Source: Cellulomonas wangsupingiae
Lineage (GTDB): Bacteria > Actinomycetota > Actinomycetes > Actinomycetales > Cellulomonadaceae
DNA length: 64,000 nt
Assembly: GCF_024508275.1 (NCBI RefSeq)
Contig: NZ_CP101989.1
Location: 744,001-808,000 of the forward strand
Direction: 5' to 3'
In this document: in pieces, positions 25,417 to 34,599 of the stretch
Position numbering within the stretch: position 1 is the stretch's first letter
Layout of the letters: every line of letters begins with the position of its first letter
Notes under the pieces: model-generated
Told to the model about the DNA's origin: nothing
Seen by the model: only the letters and a program-made list of their open reading frames with translations
Databases searched by the model: none
Translations under genes and position numbers: made by a program

Positions 25417-26512
25417 GGGCCCCGACCTCTCCGAGCTCGTGGCCCAGGTGCGCGAGCAGCTCGGCCCCGGCGCCCGCATCGTGCGGGCCGAGCGGGTGCG
25501 CTCCGGCGGCTTCGCGGGGTTCTTCGCGACCGAGCGCTTCGAGGTGACCGTCGACGTGCCCGACGAGGTGCCGCGACCCTCCCGCGTCGCGGCACCGCGC
25601 CCGGCCGCCGCGGCGCCCGTCGGCGGTATCGACGGGCTGCTCGCCGCGGCGGACGCCGCCGACGGGCCCGTCGGCGACCCCACGCCGGCCCTCGACCCCG
25701 ACGCCCCCGCCGCGGTGTCCACGACGTCGCGGGAGTTCGCGGCCGTGCTGGACCAGGTGCGCACGCTCGTCGGGGTGCCGCTGCCCGACGTGGTCGTCCC
25801 CGCGCCGGCGAGGGCCGCGGCCCTCACCGGTCCCCGCGCGCGCCCCCCGGTCCCGGCCACTGCCCCGCCCGCCCGGCCGGCGGACGCGGCCGACGCGGGC
25901 CCGGCCGACGCGGGCGCGAACGGTGGCCTGCGGGCCGAGCTGCTCCGCCTCGGGGTGCCCGCCCGGCTGCTCGGTCCCGGACCGGTGACCCTCGGGGCCG
26001 TGCTCGGCCGGCTGCCCGCACCCCCGGCACCGCCGCGCGGCGTCGGCCAGGTCCTCGTCGTCGCCGGCGAGGGCGACGGCCCGCTCACCGTCGCGCGCAC
26101 GCTCGCGCTGCGCTGGCGGCTGCCCGACGCACGCGTGCACGAGGTCGACGCGGGCGGCCCGGTGACCGCCCTGCCGCGCGACGGCGGCACCGCGCAGGTC
26201 GTGGCGCTGCGGACCGGCCACGAGCACCAGGACCGCGCGCGGGCGGCCCGTGCGCTCGCGGTGCTCGGCGCCGACCAGGTGTGGGCGGTCGTCGACGCGC
26301 GGACCAAGCCCGCGGACGTCGCGGCGTGGGTCGCGGCCGTGGGCGTCGAACGGCGCGTGGACGCCCTGGCGGTGCACGGCCTGCTCGACACGGCCGCACC
26401 CGGCACGGTCCTCGAGGCGGGAGTTCCCGTCGCGTGGGTCGACGGCGTGCCCGCGTCACGCCTGGTGTGGGCGGCGGCGCTGGGGCAGGAGCTCGACACC
26501 GCGCTCGGCTGA
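25394..26512 (+). CDS. FlhF-like protein with a degenerate nucleotide-binding site
   Basis: FlhF is an SRP-type GTPase that places flagella. This 372-residue protein follows flhA with a 23-bp overlap, where flhF is normally found. Its N-terminus (LVAQVREQLGPGARIVRAER, about residues 15-34) matches the FlhF N-terminal motif. The middle is Ala/Pro-rich. The C-terminal domain follows the GTPase fold order, but where a P-loop GPTGVGKT is expected it has VVAGEGDGPLTVARTLA with no G-K-[ST]; the later VWAVVDARTKPADVAAWV and AWVDGVPASRLVWAAALG echo the G4/G5 part. It is probably a non-GTP-binding FlhF relative (inference). Confidence 0.7.
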   Translation: MTTRLLLEGPDLSELVAQVREQLGPGARIVRAERVRSGGFAGFFATERFEVTVDVPDEVPRPSRVAAPRPAAAAPVGGIDGLLAAADAADGPVGDPTPALDPDAPAAVSTTSREFAAVLDQVRTLVGVPLPDVVVPAPARAAALTGPRARPPVPATAPPARPADAADAGPADAGANGGLRAELLRLGVPARLLGPGPVTLGAVLGRLPAPPAPPRGVGQVLVVAGEGDGPLTVARTLALRWRLPDARVHEVDAGGPVTALPRDGGTAQVVALRTGHEHQDRARAARALAVLGADQVWAVVDARTKPADVAAWVAAVGVERRVDALAVHGLLDTAAPGTVLEAGVPVAWVDGVPASRLVWAAALGQELDTALG

Positions 26513-26540
26513 CCTGCGGGGCGACGCGGCCGGCGCGGGG

Positions 26541-26546
26541 TAGTGT
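26541..26546 (+). promoter_or_regulatory. -10 element (TAGTGT) of csrA, leaderless arrangement
   Basis: TAGTGT lies six bases before the csrA ATG, so transcription from it would start at or next to the start codon. No clear -35 was found at the standard distance. No Shine-Dalgarno is visible before csrA. Confidence 0.5.
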
Positions 26547-26552
26547 CGACGG

Positions 26553-26810
26553 ATGCTCGTGCTCACCCGTCGTGTCGGCGAGAGCCTCGTGATCGGGGAC
26601 GACGTCGTGGTCACCGTCCTGGAGGTGCGCGCCGACGGCGTGCGCCTGGGGATCGACGCGCCGCGGTCGGTGCGCGTGCACCGCTCCGAGGTGCTGGAGG
26701 CCGTGCGGCTCGAGAACGCGCGGGCCGTCGAGGCCGACGACGCCGCGGCCGACGCCCTGCGCGGGCTGCTGCCCACCCCGCGGAGCGAGGGCGAGGGCAC
26801 CGGCGCCTGA
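26553..26810 (+). CDS. csrA: Carbon storage regulator CsrA
   Basis: CsrA binds GGA motifs in mRNA leaders; in Bacillus it represses flagellin translation and is held by FliW. The 85-residue protein has the complete family core (MLVLTRRVGESLVIGDDVVV, then GIDAPRSVRVHRSEVLEAV) with the RNA-binding Arg in the VRVHR strand. The last 25 residues are an acidic/Ala-rich extension. No fliW is in the window. It may act on the fliC leader, which contains AGGAGGA at its ribosome site (inference). Confidence 0.94.
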   Translation: MLVLTRRVGESLVIGDDVVVTVLEVRADGVRLGIDAPRSVRVHRSEVLEAVRLENARAVEADDAAADALRGLLPTPRSEGEGTGA

Positions 26811-26860
26811 CGGGTCGGCGCCGCACCGCGCCGCTGCGGCCGACAGGTCCGGCGCGACGC

Positions 26861-26889
26861 CTCAGCCCGGCCGCGCACCGGCCGATGGG
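26861..26889 (+). promoter_or_regulatory. Flagellar sigma promoter of the chemotaxis operon
   Basis: CTCA (26861-26864), 16 bases, GCCGATGGG (26881-26889). The leader is about 40 bases, with GGGAGG before the cheA ATG. Confidence 0.75.
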
Positions 26890-26933
26890 CCCTGCGTCTG
26901 GCGCGGCCGCGCCTGCCGTCGGGAGGTGCGCGC

Positions 26934-29312
26934 ATGGACGACGTCGACGACATCGTCCGCGAGTTCCTCGTCGAGTCCCACGAGAACCTCGACCAGCTCG
27001 ACCGCGACCTCGTCGCCCTCGAGGAGCGCCCGGGGGACCGGCCCCTGCTGTCGAGCGTGTTCCGCACGATCCACACCATCAAGGGCACCAGCGGCTTCCT
27101 CGCGTTCGGCGGCCTGGAGCGTCTGACGCACGTGGGCGAGAGCCTGCTCGTCGAGCTGCGCGACGGCCGGCGGTCCATGGACCAGCCGACGACCGACGTC
27201 CTGCTGGCCGTGGTCGACCGCGTCCGCGACCTGCTGAGCGCGATCGAGGCCGACGGCACCGAGGGTGCCGTCCTCGTCGACGACGTGGTCGCGGCCGTCG
27301 AGGCGCTGCGCGCGGCGCCCGCACCCCTCGTCGCGGTGCCGGCGGTGCTGCCCGCGCCGCACCCGGCGCCCGAGGCGGCCGCCGTGCCGGTGGCGTCCGC
27401 GCCGGTGGCCGCCGTGCCGGTGGCGTCCGTGCCGGTGGCGGCCCGTGCCGTGCCGGAGGAGGTCGCGGCCGCACCCGTCACCGCGGCGCCCGCACCCGCA
27501 CCCGCACCTGCGGCCCTCGCACCTGCCACCGCGGCGCCCGCGTCCGTCGCCGCGCCCGTCACCGCTCCCGCGCCCGCTCCCGCCGCCGCGCCCGACGGCC
27601 ACGGACCGGCGCGCAGCATCGGCGAGTCGGCGATCCGCGTCGACGTCGACCTCCTCGACGCGCTCGTCCGGCAGGTCGGTGAGCTCGTCCTCGCGCGCAA
27701 CCGCATCAGCCTGCTGGCCGCGGCGTCGCAGGACGTCGCGCTCCTGCGCGGCGCCCAGCGCCTCGACCTCATCGCGGGCGAGCTGCAGGAGGGCGTCATG
27801 CGCACGCGCATGCAGCCCATCGAGCACCTGTGGTCCAAGATGCCGCGCATCGTGCGGGACCTCGCGGCGACGTGCGGGCGCGAGGTGCACCTCGAGATGT
27901 CCGGGGGTGACACCGAGCTCGACCGCGGGCTGCTGGAGGCCGTGAAGGACCCCCTGACGCACCTGGTGCGCAACGCCGTGGACCACGGTGTCGAGGCCCC
28001 CGACGTGCGGCTCGCCGCGGGCAAGCCCGCCAAGGGCCTGCTCTCGCTGCGCGCGTACCACACGGGTGGCCAGGTGGTCGTGGAGGTCGCCGACGACGGC
28101 AAGGGCATCGACCCGCTCGTCGTGGGGCGGGCCGCCGTGACGCGCGGCCTGCGGACCCCCGCCCAGGTGGCCGCCGCGAGCCCGGCGGAGCTGCTGCGGC
28201 TGCTGTTCCTGCCGGGGTTCTCCACCGCGTCGGCCGTCACCCACGTGTCGGGGCGCGGCGTCGGCATGGACGTGGTCCTCACCCACGTCGAGGCGGTCGG
28301 CGGGACGGTGGACGTGGAGTCGACCGTGGGCGTCGGGACCGTGTGGCGCCTGCGCGTCCCGCTGACGCTGGCGATCATGCCCGCGCTGACGCTCGAGTGC
28401 GCCGGCGACGTCTTCGCGCTGCCGCAGGTCGACCTGCTGGAGCTCGTCGCGATCGACGAGGCCCGGGGCGTCGGCGGCATCGAGCACGTGCACGGCGCGC
28501 GGGTGCACCGCCTGCGGGGCGAGCTGCTGCCGCTGGTCCCGCTCGCCGAGGTGCTCGGGGTCGGGACCGGTCCGGCCGAGGGCGTCCCCGCGTCGGCCGG
28601 GGTGATCGCCGTGGTCCAGGCCGAGCGGCGGTACGGGCTGCTGGTGGACCGCGTGCTGAGCACCGAGGAGATCGTCGTCAAGGCGCTGGCCGCCCGGCTG
28701 AAGCCCCTGGGGGTCTACGCGGGGGCGACCGTGCTCGGCGACGGACGCGTCTCGCTCATCCTCGACGTCCAGGCGATCGCGCGGCGCGCGATGGTCGCCG
28801 ACGTCCCCGACGACGCCGTCGCCACGCACGCCCGGTCGGCCACGACCGCCCCGACGAGCCCCGTGCTGGTCGTCGGCGTGGGCGACGACCGTCGCGTCGC
28901 GCTGCCGCTGGCGCAGGTCGCGCGGCTCGAGCAGCTGCGCGCGGACCAGGTCGAGCGGGTCGGCGGGCGCGAGGTCGTCCGCTACCGCGGCACGGTCCTG
29001 CCGCTCGTCCGCCTCGACGCCCTGCTCGGGGCGTCCGGCGCGGGCGGCGACGAGCTGCTCGTCGTCGTCCTCGAGCGCGGCGGACGGACCGCGGGCCTCG
29101 TGGTCGAGGACATCGTCGACATCCTGCAGGACAGCAGCGCCGACCACAGCGACGTCGCGGACCACGGCCTGCTCGGCGCGACCGTGCTGGACGGACGGGT
29201 CACCGAGCTGCTCGACCTGCGCGCGGCGGTGCTCGCCGCCGACCCCGCGTTCTACGACGAGGCGGTCCCTGCCGTGCCCGGCCCGGCCGACCTCGTGGGG
29301 GCGACGACGTGA
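26934..29312 (+). CDS. cheA: Chemotaxis histidine kinase CheA
   Basis: CheA phosphorylates CheY and CheB in response to receptors. The 792-residue protein has an Hpt domain with phospho-acceptor His47 in [12 protein letters not shown], a long Val/Ala/Pro linker (about residues 125-220) with repeats of VPVAS, a dimerisation domain ([20 protein letters not shown]), a kinase domain ([34 protein letters not shown]) and a CheW-like domain. After about residue 640 a second CheW-like stretch follows ([18 protein letters not shown]), so the C-terminus is longer than usual. It heads the chemotaxis operon. Confidence 0.96.
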   Translation: MDDVDDIVREFLVESHENLDQLDRDLVALEERPGDRPLLSSVFRTIHTIKGTSGFLAFGGLERLTHVGESLLVELRDGRRSMDQPTTDVLLAVVDRVRDLLSAIEADGTEGAVLVDDVVAAVEALRAAPAPLVAVPAVLPAPHPAPEAAAVPVASAPVAAVPVASVPVAARAVPEEVAAAPVTAAPAPAPAPAALAPATAAPASVAAPVTAPAPAPAAAPDGHGPARSIGESAIRVDVDLLDALVRQVGELVLARNRISLLAAASQDVALLRGAQRLDLIAGELQEGVMRTRMQPIEHLWSKMPRIVRDLAATCGREVHLEMSGGDTELDRGLLEAVKDPLTHLVRNAVDHGVEAPDVRLAAGKPAKGLLSLRAYHTGGQVVVEVADDGKGIDPLVVGRAAVTRGLRTPAQVAAASPAELLRLLFLPGFSTASAVTHVSGRGVGMDVVLTHVEAVGGTVDVESTVGVGTVWRLRVPLTLAIMPALTLECAGDVFALPQVDLLELVAIDEARGVGGIEHVHGARVHRLRGELLPLVPLAEVLGVGTGPAEGVPASAGVIAVVQAERRYGLLVDRVLSTEEIVVKALAARLKPLGVYAGATVLGDGRVSLILDVQAIARRAMVADVPDDAVATHARSATTAPTSPVLVVGVGDDRRVALPLAQVARLEQLRADQVERVGGREVVRYRGTVLPLVRLDALLGASGAGGDELLVVVLERGGRTAGLVVEDIVDILQDSSADHSDVADHGLLGATVLDGRVTELLDLRAAVLAADPAFYDEAVPAVPGPADLVGATT

Positions 29313-29764
29313 GCCAGTACGTGACGTTCACCCTCGCCGACGCGCTGTACGGCGTCGACGTGATGCGCGTGCAGGAGGTCCTGCGGGTGCGGGCGCGCAC
29401 GCGTGTGCCCCTCGCGCCGCCCGACGTCGCCGGGCTGGTCAACCTGCGCGGCCAGGTCGTCCTCACGATCGACCTGCGCACCCGTCTCGGCCTCGCGCCG
29501 CTCGTCGACGACGAGCCGACCATGGTGGTCGTCCAGGTGGCGGGCGAGGCGGTCAGCCTGCTGGTCGACGCCGTCGGCGACGTCGTCGAGGTCGGCCCCG
29601 ACACCTACGAGCCGCCCCCGCCGACGCTCGCACCGCACCTGCGGGTCGTCATCCGCGGCACCCACAAGCTCGAGCACCGCCTCCTGCTGGTCCTCGACGT
29701 CGACGCCGCGGTCGCGCCGCACCCCGCCGGCCCCGCCCTCACCCCCACCCTGGAGCCCCGATGA
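29309..29764 (+). CDS. cheW: Chemotaxis coupling protein CheW
   Basis: CheW links receptors to CheA. The 151-residue protein starts at a GTG overlapping cheA by 4 bp: [20 protein letters not shown], then [20 protein letters not shown] and [13 protein letters not shown], all conserved CheW positions. The length is normal. It overlaps the receptor gene by 4 bp. Confidence 0.95.
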   Translation: MSQYVTFTLADALYGVDVMRVQEVLRVRARTRVPLAPPDVAGLVNLRGQVVLTIDLRTRLGLAPLVDDEPTMVVVQVAGEAVSLLVDAVGDVVEVGPDTYEPPPPTLAPHLRVVIRGTHKLEHRLLLVLDVDAAVAPHPAGPALTPTLEPR

Positions 29765-31389
29765 GCACGTCCTACACCGCGTCCCGCCGGCGCCGGCGCC
29801 TGACCGGCTGGTTCGTCGACCGGTCCGTGCAGACGAAGATCCTGGCCGTCGTGGGCTTCATGGCGGTCGTGTCGGTGGGCAACGCCGCCTTCTCGTTCGT
29901 GCAGCTGGAGACGACCGCCGCCGACACGCGGGGTCTCGTGCGGGTCGAGCAGACGCTGGCCGCCGCGCGCGACACCGTCCACCAGGACCAGCTCAAGGCG
30001 CGCCTGATCGTCGCGCAGCTCGCCGCCATGACGGACGAGGACGACGAGGACCGCTGGCTGGCCACCCAGACCGAGAACGACGCGGAGCTCGCCGCGTCCG
30101 CCGCCGCCGTCGAGGCCGCGATGCAGGGGCAGGAGAGCAAGAGCTGGACCGCCTTCTGGTCGGGCTACCAGGACTGGGTCGCGTACCGCGACGCCACGCT
30201 GGTGCCCCTCGCGCTCGCGGACGACCTCGCGGCGTACGAGATCGCCGAGGCGGGGATCAGCCAGTCGATGGTCGAGGGGTACCTGGGGCACCTCGACGCG
30301 TTCGCGGCCGAGATCCGCGCCTACATGGACACCACCGCGGACGCCGCGACCAGCCGCGCCACGCGGGCGGGCCTCGCCGTGGGCGGTGCGGCCGCCCTCG
30401 CGCTCCTGGTGTCCCTGCCGGTGGCGTTCTGGCTCGCGCGGTCCGTGCGCCGGTCGGTCCGCGAGGTGCAGCAGTCCGTCGTCGCGATGGCCGGTGGCGA
30501 CTTCACGCGCCGCCCGCGGGTCACCCAGCACGACGAGCTCGGACGCATGGCGGTGCAGCTGGGCGCGGCGCAGGACGCGGTGCGTCAGACGCTCGCCGGT
30601 GTCGTCGAGTCCGCGGGCGCCGTCGCGGCGGCGGCCGAGGAGCTCGCGGCCGCGTCCGGGCAGGTCGCGTCCGCGTCGGAGGAGACGAGCATGCAGGCGG
30701 GCGTCGTCGCGGCCGCGGCCGAGCAGGTCTCGGGCAACGTCCAGGCGGTGGCGACGGGGGCCGAGCAGATGGGCGCCTCGATCCGCGAGATCGCGCAGAA
30801 CGCGTCCGACGCGGCCAAGGTCGCGCAGGCGGCGACGGGTGCGGCGGCGTCGGCGAACGACTCGGTGTCACGGCTCGGCGCCTCGAGCGCGGAGATCGGC
30901 AACGTCGTCAAGCTCATCACGCAGATCGCCGAGCAGACCAACCTCCTCGCGCTCAACGCGACGATCGAGGCGGCGCGGGCGGGCGAGGCGGGCAAGGGCT
31001 TCGCCGTCGTCGCCAGCGAGGTCAAGGAGCTGGCGCAGGAGACGGCGCGGGCGACCGAGGACATCGCGCGCCGCGTCGAGGCGATCCAGGCCGACACGTC
31101 CGGAGCCGTCGGCGCGATCGGCCAGATCGGCTCGATCATCGCGGACATCAACGACTACCAGCTGACCATCGCCTCGGCCGTGGAGGAGCAGACCGCCACG
31201 ACCAACGAGATGTCACGCGGGGTCGTCGAGGCCGCCGCGGGCTCGGGCGAGATCGCGTCGAACATCACCGGCGTCGCGACGTCGGCACGCACGTCCTCGC
31301 AGGTGCTGGTGCAGATGGGCGACTCGGTCGCCGAGCTCGCGCGCCTCTCGGACGACCTGCGCGGCCGCGTCGCGACGTTCACGTACTGA
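29761..31389 (+). CDS. Methyl-accepting chemotaxis protein
   Basis: This receptor sits in the membrane and controls CheA. The 542-residue protein has membrane helices at about residues 24-45 and 200-222 around a four-helix sensor domain, a HAMP domain, and a signalling domain with the invariant hairpin tip ([20 protein letters not shown], then [16 protein letters not shown]). There is no C-terminal pentapeptide tether for CheR. It is the only receptor in the window and lies inside the che operon; its ligand cannot be told. Confidence 0.95.
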   Translation: MSTSYTASRRRRRLTGWFVDRSVQTKILAVVGFMAVVSVGNAAFSFVQLETTAADTRGLVRVEQTLAAARDTVHQDQLKARLIVAQLAAMTDEDDEDRWLATQTENDAELAASAAAVEAAMQGQESKSWTAFWSGYQDWVAYRDATLVPLALADDLAAYEIAEAGISQSMVEGYLGHLDAFAAEIRAYMDTTADAATSRATRAGLAVGGAAALALLVSLPVAFWLARSVRRSVREVQQSVVAMAGGDFTRRPRVTQHDELGRMAVQLGAAQDAVRQTLAGVVESAGAVAAAAEELAAASGQVASASEETSMQAGVVAAAAEQVSGNVQAVATGAEQMGASIREIAQNASDAAKVAQAATGAAASANDSVSRLGASSAEIGNVVKLITQIAEQTNLLALNATIEAARAGEAGKGFAVVASEVKELAQETARATEDIARRVEAIQADTSGAVGAIGQIGSIIADINDYQLTIASAVEEQTATTNEMSRGVVEAAAGSGEIASNITGVATSARTSSQVLVQMGDSVAELARLSDDLRGRVATFTY

Positions 31390-31435
31390 CCCGCCGCACG
31401 CCCACCACCCCGTGCCCGACCCGACCGGAGGACCC

Positions 31436-32566
31436 GTGCCCCGCATCCGCGTGCTGGTGGTCGACGACTCGGTCGTCGTCCGGCGGCTCGTCACCGAGGC
31501 GCTGTCGCGCGAGCCCGCGATCGAGGTGGTCGGCGTCGCTGCCGACGGGCGCATCGCGCTGGCCAAGGTCGCCCTGCTGGGGCCCGACGTCATCACGATG
31601 GACGTCGAGATGCCGCACCTCGACGGCATCGAGACGGTCCGCGCGCTGCGCGCCTCGGGGCACCGGCAGCCGGTGATCATGTGCTCGACGCTCACCGAGC
31701 GCGGTGCGTCGGCGACGCTCGACGCGCTGGCGGCGGGTGCGTCGGACTACGTGACGAAGCCGTCGCACGTCGGCAGCGTGCAGGAGGCCGTCGACCAGGT
31801 GGCGCGCGACCTGGTGCCGCGCGTGCTGGCGCTCGCCCCGCGCGCGGCACGGCCGCCCGTCCGTCCCGGCGCGGGCGCCGCGCGCGCGGTCCCGGTGCCG
31901 GCTGCGCCCTGTGCCGAGGACGCCGGCCCGCCCGCCTCGCCACTCGCACCGGCACCGCCTCCCCACCCGGTCGCCGTCGTCGTCGTCGGTGCGTCCACGG
32001 GCGGGCCGGAGGCGCTGTCGCGCCTCGTCGGCGCGCTGCCGCTGCTGCCCGTGCCCGTCGCCGTGGTGCAGCACATGCCCCCGGTGTTCACGAGCCAGCT
32101 CGCGGCCCGGCTGGACCGGCTGGGCGCCGCGACGGTCGTCGAGGTCGAGCGGCCGACGGCGATGCTGGCCGGCCACGTGTACGTCGCGCCCGGGGGCCGG
32201 CACCTCGAGGTGCGCGGCGTGCCGGGCGCGCTGCAGGCCGTGCTCACGCAGGAGCCGCCCGTGAACTTCTGCCGGCCCGCCGTGGACGTCCTGCTCACCT
32301 CCGCCGCGGCGACGGCCGGGGCCGGCGTGCTCGCGGTCGTCCTCACCGGCATGGGGGCCGACGGGCGCGTGGGCGCCGAGCACGTCGTCGGCGCCGGCGG
32401 GACCGTCGTCGTGCAGGACGAGGAGACGAGCGTCGTGTGGGGCATGCCGGGCGCCGTCATCGCGGCCGGGTGGGCGCACCGCGTCCTGCCGATCGACGAC
32501 GTCGCCGTCGCGGTCGCCGTCGCGGTCGGCGCGGGCGGGCACGCGGCGGTCGGTGGCGGACGGTGA
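31436..32566 (+). CDS. cheB: Chemotaxis methylesterase CheB
   Basis: CheB removes methyl groups from receptors when phosphorylated. The 376-residue protein has a receiver domain (VLVVDDSVVVRRLV, phospho-site Asp56 in TMDVEMP), a Pro/Ala linker and a methylesterase domain with Ser187 in VVVGASTGGPEAL, the His in VQHMPPVFT and the Asp in LTGMGADG. GTG at 31436 is chosen because GGAGG lies just upstream; GTG at 31412 is in frame but lacks a ribosome site. It overlaps cheR by 4 bp. Confidence 0.95.
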   Translation: MPRIRVLVVDDSVVVRRLVTEALSREPAIEVVGVAADGRIALAKVALLGPDVITMDVEMPHLDGIETVRALRASGHRQPVIMCSTLTERGASATLDALAAGASDYVTKPSHVGSVQEAVDQVARDLVPRVLALAPRAARPPVRPGAGAARAVPVPAAPCAEDAGPPASPLAPAPPPHPVAVVVVGASTGGPEALSRLVGALPLLPVPVAVVQHMPPVFTSQLAARLDRLGAATVVEVERPTAMLAGHVYVAPGGRHLEVRGVPGALQAVLTQEPPVNFCRPAVDVLLTSAAATAGAGVLAVVLTGMGADGRVGAEHVVGAGGTVVVQDEETSVVWGMPGAVIAAGWAHRVLPIDDVAVAVAVAVGAGGHAAVGGGR

Positions 32567-33384
32567 CCGTGTCCACGGAGACGTTCGCGTTCGTCGCCGA
32601 CCTCGTGCGCAGGCGCAGCGCCATCCGGCTGGGCGCGGGCAAGGAGTACCTCGTCGAGAGCCGGCTGCTGCCGCTGGCCCGCGCGGCCGGCGCCCTCGAC
32701 GTCGACGCGTACGTGGCGCGGCTGCGCGCCGGACGCGAGGCCGGGGGGCACGAGGCCGTCGTCGAGGCGCTGACGACCAACGAGACGTCGTGGTTCCGGG
32801 ACGTCGCGCCGTTCGACGCGCTGCGCGACCACGTCGTCCCGGCGTGGTCCGCGACGGCCGCGCCGGGGGCACGGCTGCGGGTGTGGTCCGCCGCGTGCTC
32901 GACGGGCCAGGAGCCCTACTCGGTCGCGATGGTGCTCGCCGGCTGCTCGCTGCCCGACGCGACGATCCTCGCGACCGACCTGTCGACCGAGGTGCTCGAC
33001 CGGGCCCGGGACGGGCTGTACACGCAGCTCGAGGTGAGCCGAGGGCTGCCCGGCGCCATGCGCGCGCGCCACCTCGTCCGTGAGGGCGGCGGCTGGCGGG
33101 TGAGCGCCGCGCTGCGCCGCGCCGTGACGTTCCAGCGGCACAACCTGCTGGACCCCGCACCCGCCGGTGGGCCGTTCGACGTCGTCCTGCTGCGCAACGT
33201 CCTCATCTACTTCGACCGGGACGACCGCCGCGCCGTGCTCGACCGGGTGCACCGCGTGCTGCAGCCCGGCGGCTGGCTCGTGCTCGGCGCCGCCGAGAGC
33301 CCCGTGGGCGTGCACGACGGCTTCGAGCGCGTCGTGCTCGACCGCACGACCCTCTACCGCACCACCCCGGGAGGTCCGCTGTGA
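32563..33384 (+). CDS. cheR: Chemotaxis methyltransferase CheR
   Basis: CheR methylates receptors using S-adenosylmethionine. The 273-residue protein has the N-terminal helical domain (VRRRSAIRLGAGKEYLVESR), ALTTNETSWFRD, the SAM-binding motif RVWSAACSTGQEPYSVAMVL and VLLRNVLIYFD. It starts at a GTG overlapping cheB; GTG at 32569 is an alternative. It overlaps cheY by 4 bp. Confidence 0.95.
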   Translation: MTVSTETFAFVADLVRRRSAIRLGAGKEYLVESRLLPLARAAGALDVDAYVARLRAGREAGGHEAVVEALTTNETSWFRDVAPFDALRDHVVPAWSATAAPGARLRVWSAACSTGQEPYSVAMVLAGCSLPDATILATDLSTEVLDRARDGLYTQLEVSRGLPGAMRARHLVREGGGWRVSAALRRAVTFQRHNLLDPAPAGGPFDVVLLRNVLIYFDRDDRRAVLDRVHRVLQPGGWLVLGAAESPVGVHDGFERVVLDRTTLYRTTPGGPL

Positions 33385-33767
33385 GGCGCGCGCTCGTGAT
33401 CGACGACTCCCGCACCATGCGCCGCATCGTCGCGCGGATCCTGCAGGACCTGGGATTCGAGACCGTCGAGGCCGAGCACGGCCAGGCGGCGCTCGACCTG
33501 CTCGCGGACGGGCCGCCGCCCGACCTGGCGTGCGTGGACTGGAACATGCCGGTGATGGACGGGCTGCAGTTCGTCGTGCGCGTGCGGGCGACGCCCGCGC
33601 TGCGCGGCATGACGCTGATGATGGTGACCACCGAGAGCGAGCACGCGCAGATCGTGCGGGCCCTGGCGGCCGGTGCGCACGAGTACCTCGTCAAGCCGTT
33701 CACCGCCGAGGCCCTCCGGGACAAGCTGGCGCTGCTGGGCCTCCTGCCGCTGGACGAGCACGCGTGA
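33381..33767 (+). CDS. cheY: Chemotaxis response regulator CheY (first copy)
   Basis: CheY-P binds the motor switch. The 128-residue single receiver domain has the acid pair in ALVIDDSRTMRR, phospho-site Asp53 in CVDWNMPVMDG, the conserved Thr in MMVTTESEH and the Lys in YLVKPFTAEAL. It starts at a GTG overlapping cheR. It is followed at once by a CheX phosphatase gene. Confidence 0.94.
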   Translation: MRRALVIDDSRTMRRIVARILQDLGFETVEAEHGQAALDLLADGPPPDLACVDWNMPVMDGLQFVVRVRATPALRGMTLMMVTTESEHAQIVRALAAGAHEYLVKPFTAEALRDKLALLGLLPLDEHA

Positions 33768-34240
33768 GCACCACCACCGACGTGTACGCGGTCGCCGAGG
33801 CCCTGTTCGCCACCCTGGTCGACGGCCGGCCCGGGACCCTGCGGCCGTGGACGGGCGACGGACCCGCGTGGTCCGACCCCGTCGTCGCGTGGGTCGACCT
33901 GCACGGCGGCTGGACCGGCCGCGCCGCCGTGACGGCGGAGAGCGGCACGGCCGACGACCTCGCCCGCGCGCTGCTCGACCTGCCGACGGACGACCCCGTG
34001 GCGGCCGACGACGTGCGCGACGCGTTCGGGGAGGTCGCCAACGTCGTGGGCGGCAGCGTCAAGGCCCTGCTGCCGGCCGTCGGCGCGATGGGCCTGCCGA
34101 CGGTGGCGGCGGCCGCGCCCGCGCTGCCGGGGTCGGTCCTCGTCGCGCACGTCCTGCTCGACTGGCGCGGTCGTGCGCTCGAGCTCACGGTCCGGGGCAC
34201 GTCGGCCCCGGCCGGTCCACGAGAGGGAGGAGCACGATGA
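33764..34240 (+). CDS. cheX: CheX-type CheY-P phosphatase
   Basis: CheX removes phosphate from CheY. The 158-residue protein contains the CheC/CheX active-site pattern D-x3-E-x2-N as Asp86-Glu90-Asn93 in RDAFGEVANVVGGSVK, with prolines 19 and 26 residues after the Asn. The N-terminal half resembles the CheX sheet (VVAWVDLHGGWTGRAAVTAE). It starts at a GTG overlapping cheY by 4 bp and overlaps the second cheY by 4 bp. Confidence 0.85.
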   Translation: MSTTTDVYAVAEALFATLVDGRPGTLRPWTGDGPAWSDPVVAWVDLHGGWTGRAAVTAESGTADDLARALLDLPTDDPVAADDVRDAFGEVANVVGGSVKALLPAVGAMGLPTVAAAAPALPGSVLVAHVLLDWRGRALELTVRGTSAPAGPREGGAR

Positions 34241-34599
34241 TCCGGGTCCTGGTGGCCGACGACAGCCGCGTCATGCGGCAGATCGTCATCCGCACGCTGC
34301 GGCAGGCGGGGTACGACTGGGAGGTGCGCGAGGCGGCGGACGGCGCCGAGGCGCTCGCAGCCGTGCGTGCCGACGAGCCGGACGTGATCCTCTCGGACTG
34401 GAACATGCCGGAGATGACCGGGCTGGAGCTGCTGCGCCGGCTGCGGCTCGAGGGCTACGACACCCCGCTCGGGTTCGTGACCTCCGAGGGCTCGCCGGAG
34501 ATGCGCACGCTCGCCGAGCGCGAGGGTGCCCTCTTCCTCATCGCCAAGCCCTTCACGCCCGACGGCTTCCGCGCCGTCATCGACCCGGTGCTCGCATGA
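34237..34599 (+). CDS. CheY-like response regulator (second copy)
   Basis: A second single-domain receiver of 120 residues: VLVADDSRVMRQIVIRTL, phospho-site Asp54 in ILSDWNMPEMTG, FVTSEGS with the conserved Ser/Thr, and LIAKPFTPDGF with the Lys. It differs from the first copy through most of its length, so it is not a recent duplicate. GGGAGGAG precedes the ATG. It could be the motor-binding CheY, a phosphate sink or an adaptation factor. Confidence 0.92.
   Translation: MIRVLVADDSRVMRQIVIRTLRQAGYDWEVREAADGAEALAAVRADEPDVILSDWNMPEMTGLELLRRLRLEGYDTPLGFVTSEGSPEMRTLAEREGALFLIAKPFTPDGFRAVIDPVLA

Noticed and set aside
22663..26499. Minus-strand ORF of 1278 codons opposite flhB-flhA
   Set aside because: A shadow of real genes with low-complexity composition and no start signal.
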